In this document: piece by piece, positions 37,201 through 48,578 of the stretch | Numbering within the stretch: position 1 is the stretch's first letter | How the letters are laid out: each line of letters opens with the position of its first letter | Origin: Chlamydomonas sphaeroides | Lineage: Eukaryota; Chlorophyta; Chlorophyceae; Chlamydomonadales; Chlamydomonadaceae | Direction: 5' to 3' | NCBI GenBank assembly: GCA_001662425.1 | Contig: BDDC01000160.1 | Location: 23,508-87,507 of the forward strand | Length of the DNA: 64,000 nt | Made by a program: the position numbers and the translations under genes | The notes under the pieces: model-generated | Told to the model about the DNA's origin: nothing | The model's database searches: none | The model's input: the letters and a program-made list of their open reading frames with translations, nothing else

Positions 37201-40200
37201 CCACGGCCTCCCCCGCCCTCTCGCTCCTGACTGTCAACACCTTCCCCGGGCTGCCAACATGTTCCCCCCTGACCGCCAGCACCTCCCCCCTGACTGCCCA
37301 CCCCTCGGCCCCGCAGCGTGCAGGAGTTCAAGTCGCAGCTTCTGGTGGCCTGCGGCAACCGGGTGGAGATGTACGAGTGGCGCGGGGCGCAGGGCGCATC
37401 AGGCAAGAGCCGACCGCCGACCCCGATCGCCCGCTCGGCGGAGGAGGATGACTGGGGGAGGGAAGGGCCCATGAAGGGAAAACTTGGCCGGGCAGGGCCC
37501 ATGGCGCCGTGCCCTTCGACCGGCGAGCAGCCTGCGTCGCGGGTTGTGCGCCGGTGCTTCCCCAGCCCGCTGCTGCGCCCGCTTGACCCATGCGCCTCCT
37601 CCCTGATGTCGCATCCTCAACCCAATGTACCTGTACCCCCTGCCCCCCCCACCCTTCCCGCGCAGGCAACTCGCTGGAGAAGTGCGCCTTCTTCGACCTG
37701 CCGCACCTCATCACCTCGCTCACCGCCGTCAAGGACTACCTGCTGGCCGCGGACGTGCACCAGGGGCTGTACTTCCTGAGGTACTCGGTGAGCGGGGGCG
37801 GGGAGGAGAGGGCCGCGGGGACGGCACGGCAGGCGGGATGCAGGGGGGAGGCAGTGGGGAAGGCAGAGCGGAAGAGGGAAGGCAGGGGGCTGGCGGGGGG
37901 AAAGGCAGGGCGGGGGCAGCGGGCAGGCAGGGGGAGGGTTGGGCGGGACCCGGAGGGAGCTAGGCGCTCACAGAGCGGGAGCTATGCTGCGTGAGGTACG
38001 GGTGCTCGGCGAGAGCAGAGCGCGGGGGAAAGGAGGCAGGGGGCGCCCGCCTGCCCCCGAGAGCTGCATGCGCTGCAGCTGGGCGCTTTGGGGACAGGAG
38101 CGGCGCCAGTGGCGCGCACACGGGGGGGAGGGGGGCGGCGGGCGGGGGCAGCTGTGCTTCTTAAGGTAGGGGGTAGGGGAGGCAGGGGCGAAGGGGCGAA
38201 GGGGCGAAGGGGAGAGGCGCGGTCGGCAGGGTTATCGGGGCCTGGGAGTTCAGGGTTGGCTAGCAACACGCGTCCCAAGGCACGCAAAGATCTGCGTCGT
38301 GTAGTCCGGTCCCCATAAAGCATACACCCGGGGGAGGCTGGGCCTCGCTTCTGCACTGGCGCATTTCGCCGCATTGCCTCTGCGCACGGCCGACGCGCCA
38401 TTCTACCCGGGGCGTGCTGTGCCGCGTCTGGGGTTCTGTTCTTCTGATCACGTGAACACACACGTCGGGCATATGTTGATTATTACGAACACACGCGCCC
38501 CCTCCCCCACCTCTGACCCCCTCCACCCTCCCCCGCAGGAGGCGAACCGCCGGCTGGATTTCATGGCCAAGGACTTTGACTGCCGCGACGTGGTGGCGGC
38601 GGGGGCGGTGATCAACGAGCCCAAGCTGCAGTTCATGGCGGCGGACGCAGCCGGCAGCCTGCAGCTCATGGAGTTTTACGGTGACTGGGAGAGGGAGCGG
38701 GGTTGGGGCCGGGGCGGGAGGGGCCGCGGTTTGACGGAGGGAGCCAAGGCGGGGCTGCGGGGCGGGGCGGGGTTGAGCGACGGGTCGGGGTTTCGGCACG
38801 GGATAAGCGTCACTGCCGCGCCGGACTCCCCAGCCCACATACGCCTGCCGCCGCTCAACCGCGACAACGCTGCCGTCACGGTGTGCGCCGCCGCCGCTCG
38901 CGCCGCGCCGCGCTGCGACGCGCCCCCTCTGCGCCGCCGCTCCCCGCCGCCCGAACCCCAACCCCCGCCCTGCCACCCCCCCTGCCAGGCACGCGCAACA
39001 CCAACGCCGACTTTTGGGCCGGCCAGCGCCTGGCGCCGCTTGGGCTGCTGCACGTGGGGCGCCGCCTGAGCGCCGCCGTGTCGCTGCCGCTGGCCACCGC
39101 CGACGGCAAGAACAGGTACGGCGGCCTGGGGGCCGGGGGGTGGGGGGCCCTGGCGGCAGCGGCGGGGGCTGGGGTTGGGAGGGCTGACCGGGGTGCCAGG
39201 CCCTGCACTGCCGCCCTCACTCTGCTGCCGCCGCACTGCTCGACCTGCCCCGCCGCTCCACGCCCCTTGCCGCCCCTGCTCCATAACCCGTGCCGCCTCC
39301 TTGCACCCATCATCCACCCACCCAACCCCCGTGTCGCCCCTCTGTCGTCCCCCTCCCTTTCCCCCCGCCAGGCACGGCCTGTTGTGCGGCGCCGCAGAGG
39401 GCGGCCTGGCGCTGGTGGCGCCGGTGGGCGACCCCGCCGCGGCGCAGCGGCTGGCGGCGCTGCAGGCGCACCTCACGTCGGCGCTGCAGCACACGGCGGG
39501 GCTCAACCCGAGGTCCTTCAGGTGGGGCCGCCCCGCCCGCCGGCTCCCCACCCCGGGGTTTGTCGCGGCAGTTATCGCTGGGGCGCAGGCAGGCAGCGGG
39601 CTGCAGACATGCAGTGGCGGGGCCCGTCGGGCGCAGGCAGGGGGCGGGCTGCAGTAGGGGGGCCCTCGCCCGTCGGCGCCCACACAAGGCCTCCTGTACC
39701 GAGCAGCGAACGGAGCCGGCGTGGCCACGGCGTCCCTGGATCTCGTCCTTGCCGTTCCATGGACGCTGCCCTTGGCAATAGATCCCTAGATCCCGCCCTT
39801 AAGCGCCCGTGGACCACGTGGCGCCCCTAGGTCCCGTCCTCGTCCCCGGATCCTTGGCGTCCAAGGATCCCGTCCTTGACATCCCTGGTTCCTGTCTTTG
39901 GCGTCCCTGGATCCCCTTCTTGGCGTCCCTGGATCCCCTCCGCGGCGTTTCTGGGTCCCGCCCTAGGCTTCCCTGGATTCCGTCCCTGGCGTCCCGGCCG
40001 CGCGCACGCCCTCCCGGCAGCGCTCCCGCCTGCCCGGGCCGTCGCCACGACACCGCACACCGCACACACTGCATGTGCTCGCAGGAGTGCCCCCTGCTCC
40101 TGGCCCTTGCCCCCTGCACCGCACCCTCACCGAGTGGCCCCTGGCCCCCCTCCCCCCTCGGACGACGCCGATTCCTGTCCTCTTTGCCTAGCGGGCTTGA

Positions 40201-40802
40201 GCCAGTGCGCTCAGCATCCCTACACCGCGCATCCCCCCACTGTACAGTGTACACCCCTTCCCTACCCGCCCGCCCCACGCAGGCACCGCTTTGTGCGCAT
40301 CCCCAAGATCCTGGGAGGGGGCCAGCGCCACCACGCCTTCCCGCCACCGCCCGGCCCGCGGCCCCCCGGCACGCCCGGCGCCGGTGCCACGCACGCCTCC
40401 GGCATCCTGGACGGCCAGCTGCTGTACAGCTTCCCGTATCTGCCGCGTGCCGTACAGGCGGCCGCGGCGGCGGTGGTGGGCTGCAGCGCTGCGCAGCTGC
40501 TGGCGGACCTCCGGGTAAGGGCTGGGGGCGAGGGGGGTGGAGGCACGGGGCCTGGACGGGCTTGCCGGGGCGGCGGCGCACCCGTGTCATCGAGCTACTA
40601 CCGGTGCCTGAGCGCACTGCCGTATTGAAGAACAGCCGCTGGCGTACGGCACATGACCTGGCTGCCGTGCAGCCTCAGCCTGCCTGCCTGGCGGACCCGC
40701 GGCAGTACCGGCGCGTGCGAGTGGCGCTAAAGTTCGCGACTGTTGCATGTGCCCTCGCCTGCCCTCCCGCAGACCATCGCGGCGGCGGCGACGTTTGCGT
40801 GA
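25297..40802 (+). CDS. CPSF1: Cleavage and polyadenylation specificity factor subunit 1 (CPSF160)
   Basis: Scaffold of the nuclear pre-mRNA 3'-end processing complex, built of three WD-like beta-propellers. I trace 32 exons, from a 27-nt first exon (25297-25323, MSACTIYKE) through 25546-25733, 25825-26010, 26149-26359 and so on, with the largest at 28787-29299, 30215-30867 and 32555-33115. Phases close throughout, for 1751 residues; animal CPSF1 has about 1440. Diagnostic matches run the whole length: FHPPTG, RRDALLLAFRDAKLSVLEWDP, FLHGYTEP, LPYDCFRLLAVP, LVFLGSWTGDSVLMQL, TADPYVLVTLADGTAAL, MWADGPVAGMTPFHNANCP, SLEKCAFFDLPHLITSL, FYGTRNTNADFW and HTAGLNPRSFR. The extra length is Ala/Gly/Pro-rich inserts in exons 10, 12 and 16. 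Intron 26 starts with GC (GCAAGA at 37403). The last exon (40773-40802) is weakly supported; if its intron is not removed, the stop is at 40626. The N gap lies in an intron. Confidence 0.95.
28219..28302. repeat. 21-bp minisatellite, four copies
   Basis: Four perfect tandem copies of a 21-bp unit starting gctacctgaccc, in a CPSF1 intron just before the exon at 28350. Confidence 0.95.
29921..30155. repeat. 21-bp minisatellite, about 11 copies
   Basis: Tandem copies of a 21-bp unit (gccgtaagctgaaagccgtg plus t) filling most of the end of the CPSF1 intron before the exon at 30215. Later copies are shorter and variant. Every unit contains cgtaagc, a good splice-donor-like word. Confidence 0.95.
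32084..32439. other. Assembly gap (356 N)
   Basis: Run of N inside CPSF1, flanked by a C-rich tract. The protein reads without loss across it (ITGMQ before, TADPYVLV after, phase 0 on both sides), so the gap lies wholly in an intron. Confidence 0.95.
35419..35513. repeat. Degenerate ggcgttt repeat
   Basis: About nine 10-11-bp units with the core ggcgttt or gcgtttc in a CPSF1 intron. It is T-rich compared with the surroundings. Confidence 0.85.
36189..36268. repeat. 25-bp minisatellite, about three copies
   Basis: Tandem units beginning ggggccccggga in a CPSF1 intron. Each contains the palindrome ggggcccc. Confidence 0.85.
36621..36670. repeat. 10-bp repeat (ttccctcacc), four copies
   Basis: Perfect pyrimidine-rich tandem array immediately upstream of the acceptor at 36716 in CPSF1. 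It may act as an extended polypyrimidine tract. Confidence 0.9.
37043..37110. repeat. 8-bp repeat (ccctcctg), about eight copies
   Basis: Perfect pyrimidine-rich array in the CPSF1 intron before the exon at 37317. Confidence 0.9.
39728..39995. repeat. 22-bp degenerate minisatellite, about 11 copies
   Basis: Tandem units of 22 bp with the core gcgtccctggatccc in the CPSF1 intron between exons ending 39521 and starting 40283. Copies differ by several substitutions and small indels, so the array is old. Confidence 0.85.
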
Positions 40803-41581
40803 GGAGCAGTGAGGCGGCGCGGTGCTCGGAGGCGCCGCACCACGCGCGCGTTGCAGCCCTGCGAGGTCGTGTGGTGGCGCTGGGGTGGTGCTTTGAGAGT
40901 GTGGTCCGCGCCGGGCCCCGCAAGGGGGGTGGCACGTGTGTCGGCCGTGCCGTGTTGCTGGAGGGTTGGGCAGGCGTCAACCCGCAAGCCCCGCTTGGTC
41001 GCACGTGCTTCGTCCACGTGACGCCGGGCCGTGTGTGCGTGCGTGCCTGGGGGCACACGGCAGTGCTGTGGTGCTCCTGCCGCCTTGGGGACGCTGAACC
41101 GCGCTCCGGCAGGGCGGTTGGGACGCCAGTGAGGTGCGATGCGATGCTGGCCCTGTGTTGTCCGCACGCAGGGCTATGACGTCTCGCGCTGGCCGGGTGC
41201 GCGAGCAGGGGCCGAGCGGGTTTCGGACGCCCCGAACACGGATGCGTACTCCGATGTCGGGCGGTTGGAGGTGTTGCGTTCGGTCGCTCTCGCATCAGAG
41301 CTGCTGCTTGTGTTTCAAACTTGGAGCCATCGTTTTTCAAAGCAACCGGAGGGTTTGGTGTGGGCCCTTGACACGGGATGCTGGTCGCTTTGGTCCCTCA
41401 GCCCCTCTACTGCAGCGCTTGGCTTGAATTGCTGATGTAGCTCGTTTCAAGCGTCCCTTCGCTGTGCAAGGGCTTCTTTGGTCAGATCTGCCCCAATGGG
41501 GCCCCATGTCGCGATCGATGTGAAGCCATATGCCCTCGCCGAGCGTTTACCAGTTGCAGTACCTACTTGCCAAACACAAAA
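40803..41581. other. CPSF1 3' flank and CHLP promoter region
   Basis: No TGTAA was found on the plus strand here, so the CPSF1 poly(A) site is not located. The last 150 bp before the CHLP start are less GC-rich and should contain its leader. No other gene is seen. Confidence 0.4.
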
Positions 41582-43929
41582 ATGGCCCTCGCTAACACGG
41601 TCAGCGGCAAGTCGGCTACCCGCCAGGCGGCCTCGGGCCGCGTCGCCCCCTTCCGGGCGACCGGCGCTCGCAAGGTGTCTGGTGCTCAGCTGCCCGCCTC
41701 GGGCTTCGCTGGCGTCAGCGTGCCCCAGCGCGTGCTGGCGGCTAGCGGCAAGCGCGGCGTGTCGCGCGCTGTTCAGGCCGTCTTCGCCGTGAAGGATGGC
41801 GCTGCCCTGGAGGGTCGCAAGCTGCGCGTGGCCGTCATCGGTGGTGGCCCCTCGGGCGCCTGCGCTGCTGAGACCCTGGCCAAGGGCGGCGTGGAGACCT
41901 TCCTGATTGAGCGCAAGCTCGACAACTGCAAGGTACATGCTTGCCGGGTCGCCGACCTAAGCCCTCGGACCTTGATCTATAGATTCTCCTGCTCCTCTGC
42001 ATAGTGCTATTAGCGATAGGTACAATTGAGCAAGAAGATCCGGTAGTAGCCTACTGGGTCGGTGTGGCCCTCGGTCGCGACACGCCATGCGTTGCGCGAC
42101 CTTGCTCTTCGCCCCTTTTCCCCGCAGCCCTGCGGTGGTGCCATTCCCTTGTGCATGGTTGAGGAGTTCGACCTGCCGATGGAGATCATTGACCGCAAGG
42201 TCACGAAGATGAAGATGATCTCCCCCTCGAACCGCGAGGTGGACGTCGGCAAGACGCTCAGCGAGACCGAGTGGATTGGCATGTGCCGCCGCGAGGTCTT
42301 CGACGACTACCTGCGCAAGCGCGCCACCAAGCTGGGCGCCAACGTCGTGAACGGCCTGTTCATGCGCAGCGAGCAGCAGGGCTCTGACGGCCCCTTCACC
42401 ATCCACTACAACAGCTACGAGGATGGTGGCAAGATGGGCACCCCCGCCACCCTGGAGGTGCGCAGGGGCGCGGCACCGGGGGCTGGGCAGGGCCCGAAGA
42501 GTCCTGCCCAGGGTTTGTGGCACCGTGCCCTGTGCCACGCAGCTGCTCCTCAACCTGTACTTGGCGTATCTTCACGGGCGCGCTTCACCTCGTGACAGCG
42601 TCAACATGCTTGCTAGCATCTAGAACTGCTGCTTATGTCCCCTCCTGCTAGATGCACACGGCCTAACTGGAATCCGTGGCATCCTTGCACCCCCTCTCTA
42701 CCCTGGTGACATCACTTCTTGGCCTGAACACTTCCCCCTTCATTCCTCTCTCCCTTTTCAGGTCGACATGATCATCGGTGCCGACGGCGCCAACAGCCGC
42801 ATCGCCAAGGAGATTGATGCCGGCGAGTACGACTACGCCATTGCCTTCCAAGAGCGCATCCGCATCCCCGACGACAAGATGAAGTACTACGAGAACCTGG
42901 CGGAGATGTACGTCGGTGACGACGTGTCGCCCGACTTCTACGGCTGGGTAAGATACCTGGGCGGGGTCCCCTCGCAGTCGGGGTTCGCAGTCCATGACAG
43001 GCATGCGCCGCTGTGGATGTAGAACGGCCGAACTGCAATGCCACGACAATGGAAAGGCCGTGCGGCCGCCGCGCTGCTGTCCTCGTAAATCCTGTCACCA
43101 ATCCGGCGCTGACGCTGCCCGCCCCCCATGGCCCGTCCCCACCGCTCCTCCCCAGGTGTTCCCCAAGTACGACCACGTCGCCGTGGGCACGGGCACGGTG
43201 GTCAACAAGACTGCCATCAAGCAGTACCAGCAGGCCACCCGCGACCGCTCCAAGGTCAAGACCGAGGGCGGCAAGATCATCCGCGTCGAGGCGCACCCCA
43301 TCCCTGAGCACCCCCGCCCGCGGCGCTGCAAGGGCCGTGTGGCCCTGGTCGGCGACGCCGCCGGCTACGTCACCAAGTGCTCTGGCGAGGGCATCTACTT
43401 CGCCGCCAAGTCGGGCCGCATGTGCGCCGAGGCCATTGTGGCCGGCAGCGCCAACGGCACCAAGATGTGCGGCGAGAGCGCCATCCGCGACTACCTGGAC
43501 AAGTGGGACCGCAAGTACTGGGCCACCTACAAGGTGCTGGACATCCTGCAGAAGGTCTTCTACCGGTGAGCCCAGTCATAAGATGATGGGGAGCGCTAGC
43601 GAGCGCCGACGGAGGATGGGCCGAACATGGGGAAGCGGTGTATCACAGCGGCGCCTGACGTGCCCCCCGTGTGTGTCCACCCTTGCAGCTCCAACCCCGC
43701 CCGCGAGGCGTTCGTGGAGCTGTGCGAGGACAGCTACGTGCAGAAGATGACGTTCGACAGCTACCTGTACAAGACGGTGGTGCCCGGCAACCCGCTGGAC
43801 GACGTGAAGCTGCTGGTGCGCACCGTGAGCAGCATCCTGCGCTCCAACGCCCTGCGCAGCGCCAACAGCAACAGCGTGGACGTGAGCTTCGGCTCCAAGG
43901 CCAACGAGGAGCGCGTCGCCGCCGCGTAA
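41582..43929 (+). CDS. CHLP: Geranylgeranyl diphosphate / geranylgeranyl-chlorophyll reductase
   Basis: Chloroplast enzyme that uses NADPH to reduce three double bonds of the geranylgeranyl chain, making phytyl for chlorophyll and tocopherol. Five exons: 41582-41932, 42128-42457, 42762-42947, 43156-43565 and 43689-43929. Phases close, for 505 residues, the normal length. The start is the ATG at 41582; an in-frame TTG just upstream is not a start. Residues 1 to about 70 are a Ser/Ala/Arg-rich transit peptide (MALANTVSGKSATRQAASGR). The FAD-binding motif is VAVIGGGPSG (84-93), followed by PCGGAIP. Then come the DMIIGADGANSRIAKEI and GDAAGYVTKCSGEGIYFAAKSG signatures of this family. Codon use is strongly biased, which suggests high expression, as expected for a pigment enzyme. 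No missing residue was noticed. Confidence 0.97.
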
Positions 43930-44603
43930 GCGGCTGCGTTGTGATCAGCGTGTGAGCCTCTTTGTGTGTGCTGTTGAGCCGTGGCGTGAGCCTGGCGTGT
44001 TGAGTGCAGAGTGTGCTTTGCGCGGCGGAGGATGATGCGGAGGCGCGCATGGTGGGCGGCAGGTGCCGCCCGGTGTGGGCCCCTGGCAACTGGGGATTTT
44101 GTGCACCCGGCCAGGTACGCGTCTGGGCGCGCTGTGTCGTACTGCACGCATCGCGCTCCGTGTGGCCGGCCTGCTCGGGTGCCGCGCCGCGGCCGCCCTG
44201 ACCCAGTAGACGGATCTAGAGAATGACCCACCTAATTCTATTTGTTGTGGATGGCGCGAGCCGCCATCGCTGCATTGGACTGCACGGATAGGGACGGGTG
44301 GACGGCGGAGGACGCTGGTCCGCTCCGTCTCGACGCGTGGGGACGGGACCGCTCGCGCATATGAAGAGTGCCTGTGTGCCGCGCACCTCCGGACACGATG
44401 ACCCCTTGACATTTGACGCGACAGCGAGTTGTGGTGCGTGGTGTAGGCGAGCAGATGTGAGAGCTGTGGAGCAGGAGGTGTGGGTGTGGGCGCCCGCGGA
44501 CGAGCGGCGCGCCGGCTCGGCTAGGAGCAGGCGGGGGCGGGTCCTCCCGAAATGCGGAGGCGCGCCATTTTGGGGTGGGCATCTCTCACGGGCCTCTCCC
44601 CGT

Positions 44604-44608
44604 GTAAA
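44604..44608 (+). promoter_or_regulatory. TGTAA poly(A) signal, CHLP
   Basis: TGTAA in an A/T-rich stretch (gtgtaaatatatc) about 675 nt after the CHLP stop. Confidence 0.55.
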
Positions 44609-45297
44609 TATATCAGCCCCTCGGAACGCTTTGGAGTGTCACTGGCTCGTCAGGGGACGAGTGTCTGGGGAGAGGATGGGCAGGAGTGTTAGGAGATGCT
44701 ATCTTAATGCAGGCACAAGCTGCGCAGCCCAGACGATCACTGTAGCCACTGACGTTTCAGGTAATTGACAACAAGCACGTCAGCTCTGAGCAACAAACGT
44801 GGCAATGCGGCAACCCCGTGTGCAACCCGCGGTCTGATGGCACGTGACCCCTGTACTGTGTTGGAAGACATCACTGCAGAGAGGTGGTGAGGCCAAAGCT
44901 CTGAATTCCTGAAACCCTCAGTCGGCGCCGCACGCGGCCCCTTCGCTACGTGTACTACGCGGTGGATGCTATATCGCCATGCACTTGACGCCAGGATCGT
45001 TCCCACAGCTCACTACGACGCCGCTGGCTTATCCAAAACACACCCCGCCGTGTGCGTCCATGCAGCTGTGAGCGACCGCGAGTGACTACGATTGACATCT
45101 TCAATGCAAGCTCACGCTGATCCTGGTTTCCACGCTCATTGATCATTGAAAGCTCCATGACGCAACACCCACAACTTAAGCACACCAACGCCCGGATGGC
45201 GCCTGCCCCTCAGTGCCCCGGCTGCACAATCTGGGCGACTCAGGAGTCCTCCGCGGCAGCCGCCAACCACAACATGGCCATGCATCACACTAGAGCC

Positions 45298-45352
45298 ACA
45301 GCTGCGGCATGCCAACAGCTGCGGCATGCCAACAGCTGCGGCATGCCAACAG
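45298..45352. repeat. 17-bp tandem repeat, three copies
   Basis: Three perfect copies of agctgcggcatgccaac followed by a partial fourth. Each holds the palindrome gcatgc. Confidence 0.9.
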
Positions 45353-45648
45353 CTCTGCCTCGCCGCGGTGCGCAGCGATATGTACGGTACTGGACATCGG
45401 CCGTCGCCGCCTGACCTCTCAGCGCAGCCGCGCTCCGTTCATTGCCCTCTCGTCAAGGAGGAGGAACGTTCCGGCCCGGGCCCGCAGTGCGCCGGCGCAT
45501 GCACAGGCACCCAGTGGCCCCGCGCTGCTACATGCCTGCGCTTCCAGCAGCCTAAACAACGACGCATGCGCTTGTAGTCGTTGCCTGCCGCCCGCACCGC
45601 CGGTGGGTCCCAGGCTACCAGCCGGTCTCCTCTGCCGGCTTGGCGCTG

Positions 45649-47711
45649 CTACGCGCGCTTCGGCGTGGCGCCGCGGTACCACGAGGTCAGCGTGACCGGG
45701 GACATGCCTAGCGCGTAGCCCACCAGGACGGCCTGCAAGCGGGTGCGGGCAAGCAGGGCCAGCAGCGCAGCTTGGGCTGGCGTTGCGCGGGTACCGGCTA
45801 GGCGCTCGGCGAGCGCGGCGGTTCGGTGCTGTGCTGCGCCTCCACTTCCCTGCCATCAGCTGCCCTGCCCTCCCTTGCGCTGCCCTCCCTCGGCCTGCCT
45901 GGTTGATGAGGGTGGTGCGCAGAAAGCCCACCGTCCTCCACCGCCGGCCCGAGGTCTGCACCACTCCGTCCACGATGGCCGGCGGCTGGTCCTGCGCGGC
46001 ACGCCAACCGAGCGGCGAGGCAGCGAGCCGTGAGGTCCTCGTCACTCCGTCGCTCGGTCACGCTCCCCACCCTCGGCCCCACCTGGGCCAGGCGCCGCAC
46101 CAAGTCCAGGTCCTCCAGCATGGGCCATTCCGGGAAGCCGCTACACGCCTGAGAGAAGCAGGACGGCGTGCGGGCGCGGCACCGCTCTGAACCGGCTGCT
46201 GCTGCTGCTGCGCATGCCGCACAGCGGGCGCCGCAGGCAGCCCCGCACGCGCAAACTGAGGCGCCCGGTCCGGCCGACATAACATGAGAAACTCACATAG
46301 ATGGCCACACATAGTTATGTACGACAGTGTGATAGACACCCATCAAGATGGCAACCGTGCCTCGCGCACCTCGAGTACGTCACGCCGGATAAAGAGCGCC
46401 TGGTCGCCATAGGGCCGGTGCAGCAGCCGCGTGCGCAGCTCCACGCTCGCCGTCAGTGCGAAGCGGAGCAAAGGGTTGCGCAGCTGCGGCGGCGGACAGG
46501 GACGGCGGGTGCGGGGCGCGCGCTGGCGTGGGTTGGAGGTGGACTGGGCGGGCTCCTAGTCCGTTGCGCGAGGCGGCTGGGGCCACAAGAGCCCAGGCTG
46601 CTTCCGCAGCAGGCGGCCTGGCCGGGGGTGCTGTGCCGCCTCCACAGGCAGCCCCCAACGCTGTATTGTACATTTGCCGCTCACGTCTGTGCGGATGCTG
46701 GCGAAGGCGCCCCATGTTGGGTCGCCGTCGGAGCAGCCCGGGCCGCCGTCGGGGCGGCTCTGCCATCGAGCTGCCCAGCCACTGCCCCCAGTACCGCCGT
46801 CCTCCCAATCACATCCGCCGCCGCCCGCTGTGCTGCGCTGCGCCAGCGTGGGCTCGCGGTGTCTGCTGCCGCCCACCGCGGCGCTTTCCATGCGGCAGCC
46901 TTGGCTACCGCCGGCAGTGCCGCTCGCTTGGGCCAAGGCAGCCGGCACGGGGCTTGCTCCAGCTGAAGGTGGCGGGGCCACCGCCAGCCGGCGCCAAGCC
47001 TGGCCCTTGTGGGATGCTGGCGCGGGTGTCGCAGCCCAGCGGGCACGGCGCCGGTGTCTGGACCAAAGCTCATGCTTGCGCAGCGCCTGGGCTATGCGTG
47101 CGTCGTAGCCTGGCGGTAGCAGCGAGTCGCTGTGCAGGAATAAGCACCAGTCGCCATGGGCCGCCCGCCAGCCGGCGTTCAGCTGGAGGCCCCGGCCTCG
47201 AGCTGAGTGTATGATCTGCAGTGGATGCGCCAGGCAGCACGTCTCGGCGTGCTGTGTGGCGCATTTAGGCCCTGCACCCCCCAGCGCAGTCGACTCCCCT
47301 CGTCCATATGCACCTGTGCTACCCCCGCACCTTGGCGCCCAGCTGCTGTGCCTGCTGCACTGTGTCGTCGGTGCTACCGCCATCTACTAGTATGACCTCG
47401 ACAGGTGGTACCAAAGCTGAACGCACACTGCGCGAGGCATCCGGGGGCAGCGGCGGGGTGCAAAGCCGTGCACACAAAATTCACGGCGCATACTTCATGT
47501 GTCAGTTCGTATGTATAGCCTGATACCTCTGTATTGTCGCAGCAATAGTCGCGGCCTCGTTCTGTGTGCAAACGGCAGCAATCAGTGAAACGACGCAATT
47601 GAGCTAGCGTCGCTTGCACAGCCCAATACACACCAGCGCAGGTATAATGACAGATAAACGAAGCGGTGACCATGCTGTTGCGGAGTAAACAGTATTGGGA
47701 CCAACTAGCAT
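45649..47711 (-). CDS. Family 2 glycosyltransferase, TIGR04283-like
   Basis: Exons: 47711-47634, 47561-47527, 47427-47331, 47215-47080, 46770-46685, 46483-46370, 46148-46071, 45991-45899 and 45732-45649, giving about 266 residues. The start ATG at 47711 leads at once into the GT-A fold: LSVIIPALNEAATIAATI, then VEVILVDGGSTDDT, RGLQLNAGWRAAHGDW, and FLHSDSLLPPG in the place of the metal-binding DxD. Later come RPYGDQALFIRRDVLE, FPEWPMLEDLDLVRRL, RRWRTVGFLRTTLINQ and the end motif GYALGMSPVTLTSWYRG. This order matches the small bacterial/cyanobacterial 'transferase 2' group (rSAM/selenodomain-associated). Acceptor sugar and donor are unknown. The boundary between the fourth and fifth exons is uncertain: the frame stays open for the whole 309 bp between them, and the best splice uses a GC donor. 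The intron after INQ also starts with GC. No transit peptide is seen. Confidence 0.82.
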
Positions 47712-48578
47712 GCCGCGGTTAGTGTCTAAAGCCTGGCCCATACTGGGGTGCTGTTGGCAGCGGGCCGGCTGCGCACGAAAATCGTCTGTGGTGTGCCATT
47801 ATACCGCTGAGAAAGATGAAGAGCGTGTCGCGTACGGCAACAGTGTAGACCAGGTGAGGCAAGGCAACAGGACCCGAGCCCAAGTACCCAAAGCAAGGTA
47901 CCGGTACGCGGAACAGCCCTTCATGAATTACACAACAGAGTGTCGTGCGTACACGAGAGAGAGAGGAAATTCGCGCCCGCACGGAAGTAACCTGGGAAGC
48001 GCAACAACATACTTTGCATTGCCTCCACGAACGTACACAGACCGGCGCGCACTGCCCCCTCACACACCTGCCACGGACGGGGGCGTCATGCCTGCACACC
48101 GCCGCGCATCCGGCCCGTATCACGCTAGCTGCGGGCCACGGCTTGACGTGGCACTTCGCCCATGCCCCCGCCCTGGTTGTCTGGGCCCGCGGCATTCCCA
48201 CACCGACTTGGGCGCCATCTGGCGCGCTCGGGGCCGTCACGGCCCGCTCCGCTGGCTGCCGCCGCTTGGCCGGCGGCCAGCTGCCCCCCATTGAGCCCGC
48301 TCCGCTCCGCAGCGCTCCGCCGCTTCTCGCACCCCGCGCCGACGCTCCGAACACCTGCCTACGCCTGCTCACCTGCCCTCCCACCTATGGCTCTGGCCTT
48401 GCCCCCGCGCCCCCGGCCCGTTCTTCCATTCCTCACATCCTAATGCCCGTGCCCTCCCGCCTCTCCCCACCAAGGACCCCGCATGCCGCCGCCCGGCCGA
48501 CGCCTGCATAGACCGCCACCGCCGGGCGTGCCAATGCCCTGAGCCACCGCCGCCTGCTGCCGCGTTCCGCCGCCCCGC
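47712..48578. other. BSL 3' UTR and glycosyltransferase upstream region
   Basis: TTACA at 47928-47932 is a TGTAA on the minus strand and would end the BSL transcript with a 3' UTR of about 650 nt. The 215 bp below it lead to the glycosyltransferase start. No other gene is seen. Confidence 0.45.
47928..47932 (-). promoter_or_regulatory. TGTAA poly(A) signal, BSL gene
   Basis: Minus-strand TGTAA about 650 nt after the BSL stop codon. Confidence 0.4.

Larger units (their letters stand above)
43930..45648. other. Convergent 3' region, CHLP and glycosyltransferase
   Basis: A TGTAA at 44604-44608 on the plus strand gives CHLP a 3' UTR of about 680 nt. The following 1 kb should include the glycosyltransferase 3' UTR from the other strand. 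No convincing gene lies between; reading frames here are short and lack splice support. Confidence 0.45.
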
